Shown: piece by piece, positions 1 through 11,164 of the stretch
Layout: the number at the start of each line of letters is the position of its first letter
Numbering within the stretch: the stretch's first letter is position 1
Assembly: GCA_001600415.1 (NCBI GenBank)
Contig: BCJX01000015.1
Location: 313,382 to 377,381, forward strand
DNA from: Pascua guehoae
Lineage: Eukaryota; Basidiomycota; Tremellomycetes; Trichosporonales; Trichosporonaceae
Direction: 5' to 3'
DNA length: 64,000 nt
Position numbers and translations under genes: made by a program
Notes under the pieces: generated by a model
What the model saw: the letters and a program-made list of their open reading frames with translations, nothing else
Told to the model about the DNA's origin: nothing
Database searches by the model: none

Positions 1-76
1 GGAAATGCGGCATTGCGAAGACACCGTCGTCAAGGAGGAGCCGGTCGAGGCCGCTCACGACTCTGGCCGCCTATAA
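1..76 (+). CDS. C-terminal tail of a coiled-coil family protein (cut by window edge)
   Basis: Codons from base 2 read EMRHCEDTVVKEEPVEAAHD and end at TAA 74-76. The EMRHCEDT start resembles EMHRADT near the C-terminus of the complete gene at 1025-2185, and both tails carry a VKEE motif, so this looks like the last residues of an upstream paralogue in the same orientation. VKEE fits the sumoylation consensus (hydrophobic-K-x-E). That is a pattern match only. The function of the family is unknown. Only 24 codons are visible, so the call rests on the similarity of tail and orientation. Confidence 0.5.
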   Translation, partial: EMRHCEDTVVKEEPVEAAHDSGRL

Positions 77-1024
77 TCGCAGAAGAGGCGGGACAGCCCG
101 GCCACAACAACAGAGGACACACCCGAATCCCGTACGACGCAAGATATTATCGTGAAGAGCAGCGAGAAGTGAAGACAAGCCATCGGGCACAAAGGCGACT
201 AAACCATCCGGTGGTGTTCGAATTCCATTGTGCCCATACCGATTTCCGAACGACGCGATGCCGAATACATACACGATCTGCCACGCATCCATTGGAAGAA
301 GAAGCATAGTGATGAGACACCAGCGAAGTTGGAGTGTTCTCGTGTGAATGGGATGCAGTTACATTTGTGTGTGCAGACCCATGGAACCTACTCTCTGGTC
401 CTAGCATCTCGACGCCGCGGCACGAAATAAGACACGCATGGTGTGGGGCGGGTGCAGTTGATACTGACGTCTGTACTCTGTCTGGGGCTGTCATCGCTTC
501 TTCATGTGCGATGTCACGGACAATGGTGCGACAATAGGGCGTTACCATGGGAAGCACTGTACATTTCGTGGCACTTCGGTTCCACATTCGCCGCATTCGC
601 CACATTCGCCACCCGCCACACTCATCAGGTCTGGGAACAACAGTGAGGCAGAGCATTGGAGACCATGCATGCGCCAATGTGTCCGGTGCATGCGGTGCAC
701 TGCATGTATGGTGTGCTGGGTTCAATATGATTGTCATATGTCACAAAGGGTGTCGAGCGCCCCAGGTGCACAAACGCCACCACCTGCCACCTGTCAGCCA
801 GCCAGTGTCCCGCGTGGGTGCACAGACCGTCCTCACTCATCCTCGACATTTTCACAGCCAACCACACATGCATTGTCATCTTCCTCTTCTGACACCATCA
901 ACAACGGAACACCACCTGTACGTGACCACTCGGTATCACAACTGACACTGGTGCAGACCACCTGTAAACGCGTTGTACACGTGCGAGGGCTCATTGGCAG
1001 CGCACCACCCCCTTACAATCGATC
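77..1024. other. intergenic, no supported gene
   Basis: Open frames here are short, overlap each other on both strands and show no protein-like composition. Small direct repeats occur, such as CGCATTCGCCACATTCGCCA around 590-612 and GTGCATGCGGTGCACTGCATG around 686-710. The stretch just before 1025 probably holds the promoter of the coiled-coil gene, but no clear TATA element is seen. Confidence 0.6.
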
Positions 1025-2185
1025 ATGGACCAGCCAGAACCTGCCCAGCAGACGGTAGTCGCCCTCAAAGCGAGCGAGGACCAGGTCCACGAGCTGCGAA
1101 CCTGCCTCGAGGCCGAACGGCGCCGCAGTGACATGCTGCTGTCAGAGGAGCGACGGCGCACCGAACGGGCACATGCACTTGAACGCATCTCCTGGCAGAC
1201 CATGGTTGCCCTACGGCAGCAGCTTCTGGAGGTCACTTCGGAACACGAGCAGCGCGACACCCACACTCCTACCAGCAAGCGGTGCACTGAAGAGGAGGAG
1301 GCGCGTCACAAACAGCTTGAAGATGAGCTCGAGCAGACACGCCGAAAACTGCGTCTATCGGACCTCAAACTGGTCGACGTGACGCGCGAGAAGATGGATG
1401 CTGAGAAGGCTTTGAACGATGTCAAATATGCCTTCAGCCTTGCCGAGCAGGAGTGGGACGAGGCGAACCGCAACGCACTGCAAGAGAAGCAGGCGCTGGA
1501 GAAGGCCTTGGAAAGTGCCAAGCATGCGCAGACCATTGCGGAGCAGGAGTGGGACATGGCCGCCGACGAGGCCCGGCAGGAGAGGACACTGAAGGCCGAG
1601 GCAGAGAAACGCGCGGCGGATCTGGCCACAGCCAAGAGTGCCGTGGACGACATGCTGCTCAAAGAGCGGACTGGGCGCAAGAACGACAGGAAACAAGCAG
1701 AAGCGACACTGGCGCGGGCCAAGAAGAAGGCCGAGGCGGCACTTACCACCCAGCGGCGACGCGCCGAACGCGCCGAGGCCGCCCTGGCGGAGGCGAAGAA
1801 GGGCCCCGAGTTGGACAAGTCGGTCGCTTCAACCTCGGGCTCGGAGAGGACCCACGCCGGCACCGCCCTCGAGGCAGAGAAGCGGCGCTCCCAAGCCGCC
1901 TTGGCCAAGGAACGCGAACGGACCCAGACCCTCGCCAACGCTCTCACCGCTACCGAGAAGGCCTTGGCTGAAATCCGGGACCAGCTCCAGGCCAGCGATG
2001 ACATTGCCGAGCGCGAAATGCATCGTGCCGATACCGCCATTGCGGCACTCGCCGCCGCGAGGGAACGTGCAGACGCTGCTGAAAGCGCGCTGAACGCCCG
2101 GCTGCAACGCGACGTCAAGGAGGAGGTTATTGCCACGAGGCTTGCCCCAGACACGGTCAAAGTGGAGGAAGATGTCCGGGGGTGA
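1025..2185 (+). CDS. coiled-coil protein, member of a local tandem family
   Basis: Single-exon gene of 386 residues, ATG at 1025, TGA at 2183. Nearly the whole length is charged, Ala/Glu/Arg-rich heptad sequence typical of a long parallel coiled coil (about residues 15-370), with repeated AEKRRAD/AERAEAAL-like units. A segment near residue 115 reads RLSDLKLVDVTREKM, which recurs almost unchanged in the neighbour at 2816 (RLSDLKLADMTREKM), so the two are paralogues. The C-terminus carries two hydrophobic-K-x-E motifs (VKEE and VKVE). No signal peptide, membrane segment or enzymatic motif is visible. Such proteins are often scaffolds or structural factors, but no function can be assigned. Reverse-strand and shifted open frames over it are compositional shadows. 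Confidence 0.8.
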   Translation: MDQPEPAQQTVVALKASEDQVHELRTCLEAERRRSDMLLSEERRRTERAHALERISWQTMVALRQQLLEVTSEHEQRDTHTPTSKRCTEEEEARHKQLEDELEQTRRKLRLSDLKLVDVTREKMDAEKALNDVKYAFSLAEQEWDEANRNALQEKQALEKALESAKHAQTIAEQEWDMAADEARQERTLKAEAEKRAADLATAKSAVDDMLLKERTGRKNDRKQAEATLARAKKKAEAALTTQRRRAERAEAALAEAKKGPELDKSVASTSGSERTHAGTALEAEKRRSQAALAKERERTQTLANALTATEKALAEIRDQLQASDDIAEREMHRADTAIAALAAARERADAAESALNARLQRDVKEEVIATRLAPDTVKVEEDVRG

Positions 2186-2815
2186 GGGCTGGGTAGGCCA
2201 GAGTATGGCCAGCCTCTGTAGAGCTCTGGGGGAAGGTCGGGCTGGGCTATTGAGAGACAGTCAGGCCCTTGCACGGCCGTACCATGTATGATATCCTACT
2301 TTGCACACACCCCATAAGTCATGCAGCACGACTGAGGCTGCGTGGCCGTGTGGCGGCAACGAAGGAAGACATGATGTGAGCAATTCAGGAGGGAAGGAAC
2401 ACACGCAGCACACACGCCACGCACACGTTCACCACATATGCCTCTGACAGCCACATTCACCTCATTACTCTCAATTGCACCATCCCCCTTCCTTTCACTT
2501 CCCGCTACCTCTCTCGTCCTTTCTCCACCTCTCCCTACCTCTCTGTAGTTTCTCCATTCCCTCCACATCCTTTTCATCTACTCACTGCTCTGCCTCAATC
2601 GTACGTCAACACCAAATGTCTTCTCTTCCCTCACTCACTCGTAGCCTGTTCCCTTTGGGTCGCGACTCGCACACTCGACACTCGACTGGACCTCACCTCA
2701 GCTGTGACGCAACTCATTCTTACCTGATACACCCTTTTCCCACCACCGCCATCCCTCCCCTTCAAACCTGCTCAAGCACGTTCACTGAGGTCGTACCAGT
2801 TTACTGTACACGAAC
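2186..2815. promoter_or_regulatory. intergenic, pyrimidine-rich probable promoter of the next coiled-coil gene
   Basis: Positions about 2475-2580 and 2690-2780 are strongly C/T-rich on the + strand, as is common in fungal core promoters and 5' leaders. No separate gene is supported. Confidence 0.4.
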
Positions 2816-4218
2816 ATGGAGCCACTCCAGCCCGTGACGGCGGCTCCCCCGGTATCCAACGGGACTGATGTCCACAACCAGCCACTCGAACCTGGTCTGC
2901 AAGCAGAGTACCCTCGCAATAGTCACCAAAACGCCGACAATGTCAAGGTGCCCAACGACCCAGCCTGGCAGACTGTAGTGTCTCTGCCTGAGAACCTTCG
3001 CCGCCTCGTCACGGAGTACGAGGGGGCAATCTCCGCCATCAAACGGCCCAACGCCGACGTCGACCATGATACCATCATCAAGAAGCTCGAGGACGCGCTG
3101 GAAAGCGCCGGGCGCAAGGCTCGTCTCTCGGACCTCAAGCTGGCCGACATGACCCGCGAGAAGATGTCGCTCGAGCAGGAAGTGATCCGGTCGCGCAACG
3201 AGGTGGACACTATTAAGCGCAAGATTGCTGAGGCAATGGTCGGCAGGAATGGGCTGGTCCGCTCCCTGAGCCTGGCGCATGAGAGGCAGCAGCAGGAGAA
3301 GGAGCGTGCCGACGCCGCCGAGAGTGCGCTCGTTGCCGAACGGGAACGTTCCACTGCCAACTTAGCTCACCAAAAGCAACTCACAGAGCGGGCCGAGCTC
3401 GCCCTCGATGCTGAGATCAAGAGTCTGGTCAAGGCACGTGCAAATTTGGATGAGCAGAAGCAGCGCTTTGCCAGAATGCAAGCCAAGGTGGGCAAGCTCA
3501 CACACGCTCTGGCTGAGGAGGAGGCGCGGTCGGCTGCAGCGCTGGCCGAAGAAACGGAACGCGCCGACGACGCGTGCAAGTCCCTGGCCGCCGTCCGCCA
3601 GGATCTGAAGCAGCTGAAGCAACGCCACTCAAAGGAGACCAATATGCCGCTACCAAATTGGCAAAGGAGCAGAAGCGGGCCGACAGGGCCGAAAATGCCC
3701 TCGACAAATCCATCCAAGAGAAGGAGGATGCACGCGAGGCACTTAAAATCAAGACTGGCGAGCTGGAGCGGATGAAGTCCCGCGTTGACAACGAGAGCAA
3801 GGAAAGGAAGCGTGCCGAGCGCTTCATGGCCGAACTGGCCAAAGAAAAGGACCGTACCGACCACTTCATTACCTCTCTGGCTTATGAAAAGGACCGCGCC
3901 GACGCCGCCGAGGCTAAACTCGCTCGAGAGAAGGATCGCCGGCCGCCCACGCTGGCTCGCGAAACGTACCGCGCGGACAAGGCCGAGGCCAAACTGGACG
4001 ACCAGAAGGATCAAATCAACGGCCTCACCCAGGCCCTCGCTCAGGAAAAACGCCGCGCCGACGTCGCGGAGGCCGCACTCGCAGGCGAAGAGAAACGGGC
4101 CAACGAGTACAGTGTGGCGTACACGAAGGCCGTGGCCCGAGCCAACGCTGCTGAGTCGTCACTCTCCAAGGCGAGCCCGCTTGACGCATTGGTTCATCGT
4201 AACCAGTTCTATCGTTAA
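2816..4218 (+). CDS. coiled-coil paralogue with a break in the reading frame
   Basis: ATG at 2816 opens a frame that stays coiled-coil-like to about 3635. From about 3637 the same type of sequence (DQYAATKLAKEQKRADRAEN) continues in the -1 frame to TAA at 4216-4218. Together this would give about 467 residues. No GT-AG pair of the required length was found at the junction, so the break is a 1-nt deletion, a sequencing error or an unusual intron. The RLSDLKLADMTREKM segment near residue 105 matches the upstream gene. The C-terminal half is a regular run of E/R/A heptads (KDRADAAEAKLAREKDR-type). Both halves have kept open, protein-like frames, which argues for a recent or artefactual break. 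Function unknown. Confidence 0.65.
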
Positions 4219-4501
4219 GTTCGTCAACACTGTCTCAGTGGAGAGGGAGAGAGGGTGAGAGGGCGAAGATTTGTCAACTCACCACTCAAAGAAAGCATCA
4301 GACGTCGTGTGAGCGATTTCCACCTAAGCCCCATCAATCCGACAACAATTGTGTTCCATACAATTATATACCCCGTCTCGCCCTCAACTACTGGCTCCTA
4401 GCCAATGTGACTCTAGTACAACTCGATCGTCAGCAATAATCATCCCATAGTGATGATATCGAATGTTAAAGCGCATTGAGCTGGTGGCGGGGAGCCCGAC
4501 C
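4219..4501. other. 3' flank of the coiled-coil gene, no gene seen
   Basis: The composition is more AT-rich than the genes on either side. No protein-like frame or RNA gene was recognised before the LTR remnants that begin at 4502. Confidence 0.5.
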
Positions 4502-4880
4502 TGTTGTAGTAGAGACAGCCTTGTGGCAGCGCCAAGCACGGCACGCGTGCTGCGGCGTCGCTTATTAAGGTTCTCCGTCTCTCCGTATCCACTAAGTGAA
4601 ATAGTTGGTGTTGTTGTAGAAATTAAAGAATAGAGTAACATGACGAGCGGAGATACGGATTTGTGTTTGTCGAGCGAGCGCTAGGGCGATGCATGTTGAA
4701 TACAGTCTACTGAGATGGCCCATATACTGCGGGCGGGCGAGCGCACACAGCTCGTTCGAGCTCGGGCCAACCAACAGTGTTGTCATCCGAGATTCCCGAC
4801 CCTCGCCGTCTCCCCGAGGGGCGGTGCCACGCGCGGCCGTCAGCATTGATATTCGCCGCGTCTCTAGTACTTAAATACCT
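4502..4880. mobile_element. nested, partly inverted solo-LTR remnants
   Basis: TGTTGTAGTAGAGACAGCC at 4502 matches the 5' end of the other LTR copies in the window (8098, 11931), followed by an internal motif CTCCGTCTCTCCGTATCC. From about 4609 the sequence TGTTGTAGAAATTAAAGAAT and then AGAGTAACATGACG reads as the reverse complement of the LTR 3' end (CATGTTACTCT...TTCTACAACA), so a second copy lies in minus orientation. TCTCTAGTACTTAA at about 4861 may be its decayed 5' end. The two form a head-on arrangement, suggesting insertion of one copy into another. Exact borders are uncertain. Confidence 0.5.
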
Positions 4881-5043
4881 CGCTCGTCGCTCCGTATCCC
4901 CTCATGCAACGAAGTAGCCTGTCTATCACGTAGATACCCTTCGGCGAACGTGTAGTCCAGTCTCTCATACCTAGCATTTCGCCACTACGCTGTTCGACAC
5001 TCAGACGAACGTTCACCACCGCGCACCCGCCACTCCACCGTGA

Positions 5044-5217
5044 GAGCTCGGTCGGGCGCGATGTTGAGCATGGACACTCTTCACACCAATCCAATGGTAC
5101 AAGCAGGAATCACGGCATCAGGGTACCTCTTACCATATCGTGGTCAAGCAACTATTCAGCTGTCTACCATGTACAGTACATCAAGGACAGCGATCTCCAG
5201 ACAAGGGTGGGAGACGG
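5044..5217 (+). repeat. dispersed repeat, copy 1 (partner at 14619-14764)
   Basis: Begins GAGCTCGGTCG, continues ATGTTGAGCA, CAATCC-TGGTAC, CGGCATCA, then TCAAGGA and AGACAAGGGTGGGAGA. The same ordered blocks occur at 14619-14764 with indels. No long open frame is conserved between the copies, so a non-coding element or TE remnant is more likely than a gene. Confidence 0.6.
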
Positions 5218-5493
5218 CGGTCCCTACATCTTCCTGCATTTCCTGTGAGAGACTTCGTCCGCGTACCATTCCACCGCACTGGTAGCTAGGTAGATGATCC
5301 CGTTGTTATGTGTTTTCGACCCGCCACGGGGGGCGCAGTTGCAACGAGGATTTGCTTCCAGTCGAGTCATCCTCTGTCACTACACCCCACTCTGCAATCA
5401 TTACCTTCATCCTTTCCCCACATTCGCCATTTCTCATTTCTTCTCATCCACAATTCTCTTCTCCTCGACCTCCTTGGCCCCCCATCCAGCATC

Positions 5494-7492
5494 ATGTCCG
5501 TGGACACGATCGACCCTGACGCCCTCCCCACCATCTTCATCTTTCTCACCGACCCCGACCTCTCCAGTGCTGGCGCAGTCTGCCGCCTCTGGCGCTCCGT
5601 CTCCCGCCTCGAGTGCAAGAAGCGATACCTCCAGCTGGACATTGAGCCATCGGAACGGCTCGCTGTCACTGATTCCCAATACGAGGCAGGTATCAACTGG
5701 AACAAGACTTGTACGTACACTGTGGTGTGGGTTGGGTTGTGCTGATCATGCCACGTCGCCTCCGATCACCCATTTATGCTTCAGTCTCTTCAGTCAACGA
5801 CCACCTTGCTTGCACCCAGCGCTGGGCCACCGCAAACCCCAAAGTCCGCACACACGCCATCCATAACCGTTTTCTGCGCGTGTTCAACCCTGTTCTCGAC
5901 CCCGGTGCAAACCAGATTGCCTTTGCCGCCCACCTCGTGGACGGCCGCTCATCCCACGTCTTCTATGACCGCACTACCTTTGCTCTCAAGTTCATCATCC
6001 CAGTGATCGACACTGCCGTACACTCGGTCGACTTCGTACCTGGTCTCGGTCACGTCTTCACCCGCCACCGTGGCAAGATTTACGACTTCCATGCCAGGCC
6101 AGCCGCTCTCGATCGATTGGGGGTTGGGAACATCGGCACGCCCGCCTTGGGTAATGTATCTGCCCAGTTTCGGTTTGTGGTGAGCGTCCGTGACGTGCCA
6201 CCGGGAGCCGTTCCCATTCTCCACGTCGATGGTTTGGGTCAAAAGGGTAGTACACGCGCCTCCGAAACCAATGCACCCAGCGCCGTCAGCTCAGAGGAGG
6301 CGCCAACTGCCAACTCGGAGGCGACATCGAAAAACAACGGCATCGGTAAGGTGCCCAAAACACCCTGGCCGCAATCCTCGCCTCGTCCCTTGAAGCTCGT
6401 CCTCATGTACGTCGCTGCCACCAACCGCTCTCAGGTAATCAAAACAGAGTACCTGTCTGGGACTCCCACGCCCTGCGACCAACTCTCGTCACCGGTCCCT
6501 ATCGGCGACGCAGCCAATGGCATCCCACTTGATCGCCTGCCCCTCATGGACGACAATTACATTTTCATGTGCAATCTGAAGTCAGTCCAAGTGTTCTCGC
6601 GCCGGCACGGATACCTCTTCAACCTCCTGAGGGCCCAGGATATCAAGGACCGGTACAAGCCGCTGGCTATCTACGAGCTCTCCAATGTCACCCACGGCCC
6701 GAGTGGTAGGGCAGAGATCAAGCCTCTCGGCCCGTGGTCTCGGCATTACCATGATGTATTTCACTCTAGCGTGGAGAGTGACAACGGCAACCTCTTTCTC
6801 GAACAGTGAGCAGGCTTTAGAAGTGTCGGTCCAACTGGCGAGTCTTCAGGTTGAAGACCTTCCACTCTTCTCCCGGAGCTCTTGTTGGGTCGATTGCTTC
6901 CCCCTTGACGTGCTGACCCCAGGGTGCAAATCACCACCAACGCTCTCATTGCGGTTACCCGCGTCGGCGGCATCTTTATCCTCCCTCAGTATGACTCCGT
7001 CTTCCGCGCAGCAGCAACCCTGCCCCTCGACAGTCGCAACGAGTTTGTCCTTAATCATAGTCTTCTTCTCGACTCAGACTGTTTCGGCAAATACCACTAT
7101 ATCGACTTTTCCAAGGCCTTCGAGCTGGTGACACACGGGGGAAGGGTTGTCGTGCGCATGGTGCGTAGCATAACATCACCCATCTAAGGTTGTGTACATC
7201 AGAGCGCTATTGCAACTCTTCTCTCGGAGACCCTCACATTCAGTTCTGAGACCTCCACATCGCTTGCGTCCGCTAATCTCAGCTTGACACTCTCCTCATT
7301 ATCAACACCGCCGACCTTCCGTCTGTCGATCCCACCAGAATCATTAGGAACCAATCAATCGATCCCTTGCCCGTTGCGATTGTGCGCCACCCACGCACCC
7401 CACTCCACAGCCACTGTGAAGTTCCCATTGCCATGGACGAACACGCAATTTACGATGCCGCGAAGAACGTCAAGGTATTTGCGTTCGATTGA
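5494..7492 (+). CDS. F-box-type protein, four exons
   Basis: Exon model 5494-5710, 5794-6805, 6923-7160, 7283-7492 gives 558 residues. Introns have GTACGT, GTGAGC and GTGCGT donors and CAG acceptors, and all phases join. Residues 1-50 (DALPTIFIFLTDPDLSSAGA, then VCRLWR and LECKK) fit the F-box helical motif used to bind Skp1 in SCF ubiquitin ligases. The remainder (NRFLRVFNPVLDPG, GLGHVFTRHRGKIYDF, VFSRRHGYLFNLL) looks like a beta-rich substrate-recognition region of the kind found in basidiomycete F-box proteins, but no WD or LRR repeat is clear. The last exon ends DAAKNVKVFAFD-stop. Start chosen at the first ATG before the F-box. Substrate unknown. Confidence 0.75.
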
Positions 7493-8097
7493 CCTGAGAC
7501 AGTTTGGGTTGGGTTCGACACCTGAGCGGAGCAGGAAGGGCAGAATCAGCGCGACGCAACAGTAAGACTGAAATGCGCCCGATCAGTGCAAGTCACGGCT
7601 GACAGGGTACTCTAGGCAACATACCGTGCGTGACAAATGACCACGAACATACGGACCCGTGCGAGAATGGCTTGGCTCGACGGGCCAACGAATGATGAAG
7701 AGTACTATGGGGATAACGAAGATGCACAGCGTTAGCTCGGAGGATGATGTGTTGGAATAACCGCTGTACAAAAGGGAATCGGTTAGCCCAGTGTTGCCCC
7801 TTCCAACATCTTCAGAAGACGCTGACGAGAGTAAACCAACGGCTCTACCCGGACGCGTCCGAGGGGGAAGGGGATGCTGACGAGGAAGGCGAGGAGGAAG
7901 GGTGCAGGGAGGAAGCGAGGAAGGGTGTTGACGAGAGTTTGCCTTGTGGCAATGCCACATGTGGCGCCGTGTCAGCCAAGTCGCCCCCCCTCTTAAGGGT
8001 GAATTGTGTATCTCCATTCTTCATTATTTTCTCAAAAAAAATTAATTATTTGTTTACAATAAATGGGGCGAGGGGGAAGATATTTGGCACGAGATCA
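7493..8097. other. intergenic, no supported gene
   Basis: Short frames only. An acidic, Glu/Gly-rich frame (about 7855-7925) overlaps nothing recognisable. GCTCGGAGGATGATG at about 7735 resembles GCTCGGAGGACGACGG at 8412, hinting at a partial duplication of the 5' end of the gene at 8411. AT-rich DNA at 8020-8070 precedes the LTR. Confidence 0.4.
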
Positions 8098-8235
8098 TGT
8101 TGTAATAGAGAGAGCCTTGTGGCAGTGCTGTATGCCTCACGGCTCCCTCTTCCCCGGACACGCTCTATTAAAGGTAGAACTCCGCATCTCTGTTCTTCAT
8201 TTTACTCACATCTCACATCTCTAATTTTTACAACG
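8098..8235 (+). mobile_element. solo LTR, short copy
   Basis: Starts TGTTGTAATAGAGAGAGCC and ends with TTTTTACAACG. The internal block GGTAGAACTCCGCATCTCTG is followed by TTCTTCAT, as in the copies at 11931 and 17352. The 5 bp before it (GATCA) and after it (TATCA) match at four positions, consistent with an old target-site duplication. No internal retrotransposon coding region is attached. Confidence 0.7.
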
Positions 8236-8410
8236 TATCAGAACAACGAGGACTCCCCCTCCAACAATAACCCGAGCACGATTGCTCCCGAGGACCCTGG
8301 GAAGCCTGCTTCGATGGTTAGGCAACGAGAGAAGAGGATAGCGGTGCTGACGAACTCCCAGCCTTGAGAACCCAGTGAAAACCTCCAGCTGAGGCCGCCG
8401 AACAGCGCCT
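8236..8410. other. short spacer between LTR and GIY-YIG-like pseudogene
   Basis: An in-frame TGA upstream of 8411 means the true 5' exon of the following gene is either here behind an intron or lost. An acceptor-like CTGAG lies at about 8387-8391. Confidence 0.3.
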
Positions 8411-11164
8411 AGCTCGGAGGACGACGGCGACGAAGATCTTTGGAGCGGCTGCGACGAGGATAGCGACGTCTGGAGCGACTACGGCAGCGATGATGATGCC
8501 ATCTCCGACCAGGGCGCGCCTGCTGCGGAGAACGAACTCGAGCAGGAGTCCGAGTCGCAGCCATTCAAAACGGTAAGTAGCAATTCCCAGGAAGCTAGCT
8601 CACTCTAGACACTGTTCGTCCTCAGTCAGGACGAGATTGACGAATGCGAGGAGGCTCTCGACCGCGAACGCGGTCGACCCCTGGACGGGAAGGCCGGGGA
8701 ACGCTACACGTCCGATGAGGTGAGTTGTGGGTCCATATTTGTGCTAATTCAAGGTCGTGTTCGCAATGCGGTTCCTCTGCAAGCTTGCAAGTCGTACCGG
8801 GCGCCCCCAACACCCCAAAGAGGACCTCCTTTTTTGACGGTTCCGTGCGGTGGAGAGGCGGGCAGTGGACCGTCACGACAGGCCCGACAGCGCCCACCAG
8901 CGCCACGACTGGCACAAGCTGGTCGAGGAGCGCCTCTCGGTGCACGAGCGCTTTGTGTTCTTCACGGCAGGGATGGCAGGTGAAGAGCTGGACATGCTCG
9001 CGAGCGACACGCCCCCAAGCCGCCAACACTTCGCCCACATGGCGAAGCTGTACCCGGCCAAGCGCGACAAACGATTTGGGGTTTACACGATTAGCCTTGA
9101 CCGCGGGCCCGGCAAGGTTATCATCGTGTACAACGGGGTGGCGTCGCGAACGCCCGAGGAACAGTCGGACATGGGAGTGAGCGCCCGGTTTGCCAACCAC
9201 AAGTACAAGGTGACCACCGGGCGGGTGGCACTTTCTTCTACAATTGCTCGAACAAATTTGTCGGCGCTGGCGGCGGACCAGCCCCCCGACACCCACCACT
9301 ACCGCATGATGTCGAAGCGGTACCCTGCCAAGGGAGACAAGCGCCTCGGCGTTTATCTGATCAGCTTCGACCGCGGGCCTGACAAACGCCTTGTCGTTTA
9401 CAACGGCATGGGGTTAAGTGCACCGTCCTCGAAGCGCCCCATGGGTGTCGGGGCGAGGTTTTCGTCCCACGAAACCAAGGTCCTCAACAAGAGCGGGGGT
9501 AGCCTGTTCTACAACATAACAAGGAAATACTTCGATTATGGCGAGCTGATCGGGGCAACGCTGTACGCCATCTCGGCAGACGCCGACGTCACTTTCGAGC
9601 CGTCGGCAATTTTTTTTCGCCATCCGCCTCCTGCTCCAGTACGTGGTCGAGGCCTCGCTGCACGAGTGGCTCGATACATTCCAGGCCACTAAGTCCATGG
9701 GATCGCCCTTCTGGGGACACTCATGGCTCCGGGGAACCAACAGCCGTTCCCCGGCCACTCAGCCCACGGCAACCCTGTCCCTCCACAGGTACTCCACCAA
9801 GCGCGACAAGCGTTTTGGGGTATACACGATCAGCCTCGACCGCGGGCCCGGAAAGCTGGCGGCAATCACGAGTACAAGGTGACCACCTGGGCGGGTGCCA
9901 CCTTCTTCTACAATTGCGCAAATAAATTTGTCGGCAGTGGCGCCAAGCTCATGGGGTCCACGGTCTACGGAATCACGCCTGCGGATGACCTTACTTTCGC
10001 TCCCTCTGTCACACTACTCAGCATCCGCTTCATGCTGCAATATGTCGTTGAGGCCTCAACGCAAGAGTGGCTCGATACCTTTGCGCGTGCCAAATCCGCG
10101 GGGTCTCCCGTGTGGGACCACTCGCTCTTGCACGGGACAAACAGCAGGTCCCCTGCAACCCAGCCGGCAGCCATGATTTCGTTCCTGACCCCCGCCGAGC
10201 GTCGTGAGAGGCGGCGGATCCGAGAGCAGCGCCGGCAGGACGCTGCCAAGGCGTTCGAGCGGACACTTCCCGAACAGGAGCGTAAGACCCGGGCCTCGGC
10301 TCGGTATAAGAAGCGCAAGGTCGCGTTCGACCGGCGCCCAGCCCACATGCAGGAGAAGGAGAAGTCCGCTAAGAAGAGGCGACGGTCGGCCAAGACAAAG
10401 CTCCGCAATGCGACCGAGTTAACGGGCGAGAAGGCCGTCCGTCGTGCCAAGGAGCGCGAGCGCGAGCTCGTGTACGAGGCAAAGCGCAGGGAGGGCCCGA
10501 CCAAACACGCTAGTCGCGTCCCCGGTCGCACCACTCGCGCTTGCGGGGGGATGAACAGCAGGTCCCCCGCAACCGAGCCAACGGCGATGATCTCCTTCCT
10601 GACCCGGACCGAGCGTCGCGAGCGGCGACGCATCCTCAAGCAGCGACGTCGCGACCGCCGCAAAATTAAGGCGGCGGCATTCGCCCGGCGCACTCCGGCC
10701 ATGCAGCAGAAGGAGAAGGGGGCCAAGAAGAGGCGCCGCTCGGCCAAGCGACAGGCCACCAAGAGCACCGAGGGAAAGGAGGGCAAGGCTACTCGTCGCG
10801 CCCAAGAGCGCGAGGCGGAACGAGTTCAGGAGAAGAAGAGAAAGGACGACCCCGTCAAGCACGCGGCCTTTCTGGCACAGCGTCGCGCGGCCGACGCCCG
10901 GCGCAAGGCGAACCGCACAGACGAGCAGAAGACGGCGAAGAAGAAGCAACACGCGGCCCGGGAGCCCGGGAGCGTGCACGCCGCAACAGGCGCACCCCCT
11001 CCGAGAAGAAGGCGGCAAACAAGAAGAAACGCGAGGACGAACAAGCTCGCAAGGCGAAGCTCACTCCCGCCCAGAAGCAAGCCGAGCGGGAGAAGAAGTC
11101 CGAAAACCAGCGACAGCGGGTGGCCAAGAAGCGCCGCCAGGAGGAGGAGGACGACAACGAGTAG
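8411..11164 (+). pseudogene. decayed GIY-YIG-nuclease-like gene with internal module duplications and basic C-terminal arrays
   Basis: Two exons, 8411-8572 (acidic, DYGSDDDAISDQ) and 8609-8719, splice with clean GTAAGT and GTGAGT donors into 8754, but the frame meets TGA at 8835-8837 and then continues in the same frame. Three module copies follow (about 9050-9260, 9320-9690, 9790-10080), each with GVYTIS/GVYLIS, VYNG, GVxxRFxxH, a LFYN block and a YVVEAS-x-EWLDTF helix. The order G-V-Y, Y-x-G, R-x-x-x-H, E is that of the GIY-YIG endonuclease fold. Frame shifts occur inside copy 1 (about 9220), at a T8 run (9608) and near 10970. After the modules come two copies of a lysine/arginine-rich unit beginning NSRSPATQP or NSRSPATEP then RRERRRI, ending at TAG 11162-11164. 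Best read as a pseudogene of a mobile or domesticated nuclease. The nuclease assignment is by motif order only. Confidence 0.55.

Noticed and set aside
54..1000. Several overlapping frames of 60-196 codons
   Set aside because: Composition is not protein-like, both strands are equally open, and no splice-linked extension or known motif was found.
1306..2274. Long minus-strand frame over the coiled-coil gene
   Set aside because: It is the antisense shadow of a Glu/Ala/Arg-rich gene. Its Ser/Ala/Arg-rich composition mirrors the + strand codons and no start or splice context supports it.
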